This document shows positions 60,471 through 64,000 of a DNA stretch of 64,000 bases, one piece after another. Within the stretch, counting starts at the first letter, position 1; every line of letters begins with the position of its first letter. A model generated the notes under the pieces. It had not been told where the DNA came from. It made no database searches and saw only the letters and a program-made list of their open reading frames with translations. A program made the position numbers and the translations under genes. Source of the DNA: Thioalkalivibrio nitratireducens DSM 14787 (GTDB lineage: Bacteria; Pseudomonadota; Gammaproteobacteria; Ectothiorhodospirales; Ectothiorhodospiraceae); assembly GCF_000321415.2 (NCBI RefSeq), contig NC_019902.2, positions 1,116,001 to 1,180,000 on the forward strand, written 5' to 3'.

Positions 60471-62491
60471 TAGTGGGATCGGTGTTTGCCCCCCGGCCGT
60501 GCTTCACGCAGCGCCTGCTGCAGCTGCGCCTGGTACCGTTCGCGCTCGCGAAGCTGGAGCGGCGCATAGCGCAGGTGAAGATACGCTTCGGAGAAGCGTG
60601 ACAGGGGCTCGGCGAGCTCGGGGTGTTCACGGCGCACGCGGTCCAGGTAGTGCTGGGCGGTTTCGTCTGCCGGGCGGCGCGGCAGACCCTGGCGGTCCAA
60701 CCGCCTGGAGAGTCGATCCAGCGCACGCTGCGCCATGTCCCGTGTCCCGCGGGGCCGCCGCAGCCAGGTGACCACGCCGGCCACGACCGCCAGCCCGCCG
60801 AAGGCGGTCGCTAACGCCAGCAGCACGCTGCGCCAGTCGGTGGCGTCGAGCCCGAAGCGCGCGAGCAGTTCCTGCTGCCGTTCGGGATCGAATGCCAACA
60901 CCAGGCTTTCCCAGCGGAACGTGAGCAGCTCGTGCCAGTCGCTGAGGCGCAGCCGCCAGTGTGCGGTCCACGACAGCCCGGAGCGGCGCAGAAACGCCGG
61001 GGCGTCGGCGTCGTCACCGAACAGCCCGCCGAGCCCGGTCTCGATCCGCTCGGGCGCGATCGCTGCGGTGGGATCTACCCGGATCCAGCCACGCTGCTCC
61101 AGCCAGACCTCGGTCCAGGCATGGGCGTCCGCCTGGCGCAGCCGAAGGTAGTGGCCTGTGTCCATCCATCGCCCGCCCTGGTAACCGGTGATCACCCGCG
61201 CCGGAATTCCCGCCGCCCGCATCAGTACCGCCAGTGCGGACGCGTAATGTTCACAGTATCCGGCGCGGGTCTCGAACAGGAAGGCATCGGTTCGGTCACC
61301 CTGCAGCGGGGGCGGACGTAAGGTATACCGGTAGGGGTCTCCTGCAAAGAGGTCGAGCGCCTCCTGCACGATCGCTGCGTCGTCGTCACCGTGAGTGGCG
61401 CGCCAGAGTCCGGCCTGAACACGGGCCCGGGGCGCGGCTCCGGCCGGGAGGGCGAGTGCCCGCGCACGTTCGTCAGCCCCCAGGGGCCACCCCGGCGGGT
61501 CGTCGAGGCGGGCCGACGCCGTGTACTGCAGGCGGCTGTCGACCCGGTTCCTCGTCGTGACCTGCAGGTTGTCCTGCAGCTGCGCGTGTCCCGGTAGGCC
61601 AACCGGGTATTCCAGTACCGGCAGGTAGCGCGCCCGGGTCGGCTCCAACGTCGCGGTGTACCCGATGTCCGCCGGCTCCGGGTCGTCGGGGCGGATCTCC
61701 GGGCGGTTCCGGTCGGCGTACCAGCGGCGTCCGTCGTAGGCGGTCATCACCAGCGCACGCCAGTATTGCTGGCTCTGGGGTGGCACCGGACCGTCGAAAC
61801 GCACGCGCAGTGCGGTTGCCTCGTTCTCCAGCAACTGTGCGATGTCGCCGGGCTCGAGGCGATCGGACAGACCGGTCTGCCCGGCGCTTCGGTCCGGCTC
61901 GGGCTGGCCCCAGATCGGGCCCGGGACGCGGGGAAACAGCAGGAACATGATCAGCATGAACGGCAGCGCATGGAGGATCATCGCCCCGGACGTGCGGGCC
62001 AGCCGGGTGACCGCGAGCCTGCGTTCGCCGTGCACCTGGATCAGCGCCGCGGTGATCAGCCATGCCGAGACCAGCGAGTAGGCCCCGATCTGGATCGACT
62101 GGTTGAAGAAGTACGTGGTGACCACGACGAAATAGGCCAGGAACAGGGTCACCACGAGATCCCGCCGGGACCGGATCTCCAGCAGTTTCAGCGCGACCAT
62201 CACCAGCAGCAGCGCGGTGCCTGCCTGCTGTCCGAACAGGGTGCCGAATTCGGCCAGGGTCAATGCACCGCCGGCCAATACCAGCAGGGCCATCACCCAC
62301 GGGGCGGGGATACGGGCGTTTCCGGCATGGATCGCCGCCCGCCAGAGCCACGCGCCGAGCACGAAGGCCGTGACCCAGCCCGGCTGTTCCCAGGCGTGCG
62401 GAAGGGCGGCGACCGGAACCGCCGCGAGCGTGGCCCAGAGACCGAGCAGTTCCGTGCGCGATCCGGCCGGTCGAGTGAACGGGTGTTTCAC
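60470..62491 (-). CDS. TgpA-like membrane transglutaminase
   Basis: A 673-residue membrane protein with six predicted N-terminal helices (residues about 15-170, for example WVMALLVLAGGALTLAEFG and MILHALPFMLIMFLLFP), a periplasmic transglutaminase core with the Cys-His-Asp triad (ETRAGYCEHYASALAVLM, ADAHAWTEVWL, WIRVDPTAAI) and a C-terminal helix plus DUF4129-like tail. It fits the TgpA/DUF3488 family. It overlaps the DUF58 gene by GTGA and follows moxR, the usual moxR-DUF58-transglutaminase cluster, whose role in the envelope is poorly known. GTG 62491 is the start. Confidence 0.92.
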   Translation of the reverse strand: MKHPFTRPAGSRTELLGLWATLAAVPVAALPHAWEQPGWVTAFVLGAWLWRAAIHAGNARIPAPWVMALLVLAGGALTLAEFGTLFGQQAGTALLLVMVALKLLEIRSRRDLVVTLFLAYFVVVTTYFFNQSIQIGAYSLVSAWLITAALIQVHGERRLAVTRLARTSGAMILHALPFMLIMFLLFPRVPGPIWGQPEPDRSAGQTGLSDRLEPGDIAQLLENEATALRVRFDGPVPPQSQQYWRALVMTAYDGRRWYADRNRPEIRPDDPEPADIGYTATLEPTRARYLPVLEYPVGLPGHAQLQDNLQVTTRNRVDSRLQYTASARLDDPPGWPLGADERARALALPAGAAPRARVQAGLWRATHGDDDAAIVQEALDLFAGDPYRYTLRPPPLQGDRTDAFLFETRAGYCEHYASALAVLMRAAGIPARVITGYQGGRWMDTGHYLRLRQADAHAWTEVWLEQRGWIRVDPTAAIAPERIETGLGGLFGDDADAPAFLRRSGLSWTAHWRLRLSDWHELLTFRWESLVLAFDPERQQELLARFGLDATDWRSVLLALATAFGGLAVVAGVVTWLRRPRGTRDMAQRALDRLSRRLDRQGLPRRPADETAQHYLDRVRREHPELAEPLSRFSEAYLHLRYAPLQLRERERYQAQLQQALREARPGGKHRSH

Positions 62492-63495
62492 GCGGTGATT
62501 CCGCCCGGGTGGCCGAACACCGCCAGCGCGCGCAGGCAGCGCTGCAGGTGTTCCGGCCCGGTGCCCGGACCCAGCGGCGCCGTTCCGGGCAGGCGGAGCC
62601 CGAAGGATTCGTCGGCTGCATGGGCTTCCAGCACCAGGTGGCACAGCGCCGACAGCCGGTACTCAGGTTCGGAATCGGGGATCATCGTCCAGTCGAGCCA
62701 GATCGGCCGGGCATCGGTGCTGCCCGAGTCGCGCACGAACAGACGGCCGGTGCGGGCGACGGCCTTCCAGACGATGCGGCCGGGGGCGTCTCCGGGCCGG
62801 TATTCGCGGATGTCCTCGGGTGGCGCATCCGGAACGCGCAATGTCCCTTCGTGCGGCCCCATGGCCCCGTTGGATGCTGGCAACACGGTCGTCGGCTGCA
62901 CGGGTTGCGGATAGACCAGGATCTCGGCATCCAGGCTGAGCCAGCTCCAGGCTTTCAGCAGCCCCAGTGGAAATCGCGTCGACAGCTGTTGCCGCGGGAG
63001 GCGATAAAGGCCCCGGGGACGTCGTTCGAGTGCCACGGCGACGTCCGTGGTGCCCAGGGCGCCAAGATGCGCGGGCAGGCCGCGGTGTTCCGCGACCGCC
63101 AGTTGCAGGGCCTCGCGGGAACGGCCGGAGGTTTCCTCGATGCGCAGCTCCAGTTCGGGCACCTGGCCGGCGAATACCGGCATGACGGGCAGCACGCTTA
63201 CGCGCAGGCCGAGCAAGTTACGGTGCGTGTACCACATCGCGTTGTGCCCGACGCCCGCGATCAGGAAGGTCAGCAGGAAGGCCATGTTGTTGGAATAGTT
63301 GATGGCTCCCAGCAGCATCACCAGCAGGACCGCCAGCAGCATGTAGCCATGCCGGGTGGGCAGAATGTACACGCGATCCCGGGTGATCGCCGCGCAACGG
63401 CCGTCGGCGCGATGGCGCCGGGTCACCCAGCGGACGAAATCCTCGCGCAGATGGCCGGGTGCCCGCGCGCGCCCGATCAGTCGACGGGCACGCAT
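62488..63495 (-). CDS. DUF58 membrane protein
   Basis: A 335-residue protein with two N-terminal helices ([33 protein letters not shown], residues about 51-83), an extracytoplasmic or cytoplasmic von Willebrand-A-like region and the DUF58 signature ([29 protein letters not shown], near residue 225). DUF58 proteins travel with MoxR ATPases and transglutaminases. It overlaps moxR at the start by 19 bases and the transglutaminase gene by four, so translation is coupled. Confidence 0.92.
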   Translation of the reverse strand: MRARRLIGRARAPGHLREDFVRWVTRRHRADGRCAAITRDRVYILPTRHGYMLLAVLLVMLLGAINYSNNMAFLLTFLIAGVGHNAMWYTHRNLLGLRVSVLPVMPVFAGQVPELELRIEETSGRSREALQLAVAEHRGLPAHLGALGTTDVAVALERRPRGLYRLPRQQLSTRFPLGLLKAWSWLSLDAEILVYPQPVQPTTVLPASNGAMGPHEGTLRVPDAPPEDIREYRPGDAPGRIVWKAVARTGRLFVRDSGSTDARPIWLDWTMIPDSEPEYRLSALCHLVLEAHAADESFGLRLPGTAPLGPGTGPEHLQRCLRALAVFGHPGGITA

Positions 63496-64000
63496 TCCAG
63501 CAGCCGGGACACGGTGGCCGCGCCCGGTTCGGCCTCGCGGGAGGCGATGCGGTGGATCGCTACCGGCGGCAGCACCGCACGCAGATCGTCGGGCGTGACG
63601 AATGCGCGGCCGTCGATCAGGGCATGGGCGCGAGCGGCCTGCAGCAAGCCGAGGCCGGCCCGGGGCGAAAGCCCGGTACGGAACTGTGCCGGATCGCGGC
63701 TTGCGCGGAGCAGTGCCTGCAGGTAATCGAGCAGCGCGGGACGTGCGGTGACCGCGGATACGGTGCGCTGCCAGTCCAGCAGTTCTGCCGGACCGATTTC
63801 TGCGGTGACCGGCGCCAGTGGGCCGGTGGTGGCCGAACCCTCGAGCAGCGCCCGCTCGGCGCTGGCCTCCGGGTAGCCGAGTTCGATGCTCATCAGGAAA
63901 CGGTCCAGTTGGGACTCGGGCAGCGGATGGGTGCCGATCTGCTCGGCCGGATTTTGCGTCGCGATCACGAAGAAGGGTTTCGGCAAGAGGTGGGTACGTC
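63477..64000 (-). CDS. MoxR-type AAA+ ATPase, C-terminal part (truncated by window)
   Basis: The gene runs off the right edge; about 174 C-terminal residues are visible. They include the post-Walker-B/sensor segment [26 protein letters not shown] with the arginine finger, and the C-terminal lid ([32 protein letters not shown]) typical of MoxR ATPases. MoxR proteins act as chaperone-like ATPases with DUF58/VWA partners, encoded directly downstream here. The Walker A and B motifs lie outside the window. Confidence 0.93.
   Translation of the reverse strand, partial: RTHLLPKPFFVIATQNPAEQIGTHPLPESQLDRFLMSIELGYPEASAERALLEGSATTGPLAPVTAEIGPAELLDWQRTVSAVTARPALLDYLQALLRASRDPAQFRTGLSPRAGLGLLQAARAHALIDGRAFVTPDDLRAVLPPVAIHRIASREAEPGAATVSRLLECVPVD

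Overview
The window is high-GC, densely packed chromosomal DNA from a gammaproteobacterium. The gene content points to a sulfur-oxidising member of the Ectothiorhodospiraceae, most likely Thioalkalivibrio or a close relative. The basis is a sulfur oxygenase reductase next to a CoA-disulfide-reductase-like flavoprotein, an SQR-like flavoprotein, FimV-TruA-TrpF-TrpB-TrpA-AccD-FolC-SPOR-CvpA-PurF synteny typical of Gammaproteobacteria, and IscR. The genus is inference; no rRNA is present.

Layout. 1-2.6 kb: sulfur module (end of an unknown gene, sor, FAD-NAD(P) disulfide reductase). 2.7-7 kb (minus): DUF2207-type membrane protein coupled to a small unknown gene, and a YjgR/HerA-like ATPase. 7.3-15.9 kb: large cysteine hydrolase, transposase remnant, SQR-like flavoprotein, YheT-type hydrolase, small membrane protein, a secreted DUF151-PDZ protein, SDR, macrodomain protein and nicotinate phosphoribosyltransferase. 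15.7-20.9 kb: phosphoribosyltransferase followed by a four-gene carbohydrate-type ABC importer. 20.9-27.2 kb: pirin, glgC, a KaiC-like/PEP-synthase-N fusion, tRNA-Leu(UAA), a DUF1566 lipoprotein-like gene. 27.4-32.5 kb (minus): tetR-MFP-RND efflux operon. 32.7-37.6 kb: patatin, a J-domain/retropepsin fusion, LysR, an asparagine-synthase-like amidotransferase. 38.0-38.6 kb: a peroxiredoxin whose catalytic cysteine codon is TGA. 38.7-39.4 kb: dense dispersed repeats. 39.4-46.7 kb: lrp-like regulator, leuA, leuCD, leuB, asd. 46.8-59.6 kb: fimV, EcfT-like protein, truA, trpFBA, accD, folC, SPOR protein, cvpA, purF, L,D-transpeptidase. 59.9-64 kb: iscR, and on the minus strand moxR-DUF58-transglutaminase.

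The most interesting item is the peroxiredoxin at 38037-38642. One in-frame TGA replaces the peroxidatic cysteine, the reading frame continues intact to a full-length protein, and directly after the TGA there is a hairpin with an apical GGUC loop and a bulged U that resembles the SECIS element of E. coli fdhF. This is best read as a selenoprotein. It also lacks a resolving cysteine. Other unusual architectures are the J-domain-TM-aspartyl protease, the secreted DUF151-PDZ protein and the P-loop-less KaiC-like/PPDK_N fusion.

At least three dispersed repeat families occupy the intergenic gaps: a 175-bp element with terminal inverted repeats (11556 and 44061), a roughly 150-bp element (22081 and 38738), and a CCACGGAA-type hairpin array (38881-39391, with a fragment at 44264). 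They explain most of the gene-free stretches longer than 300 bp.
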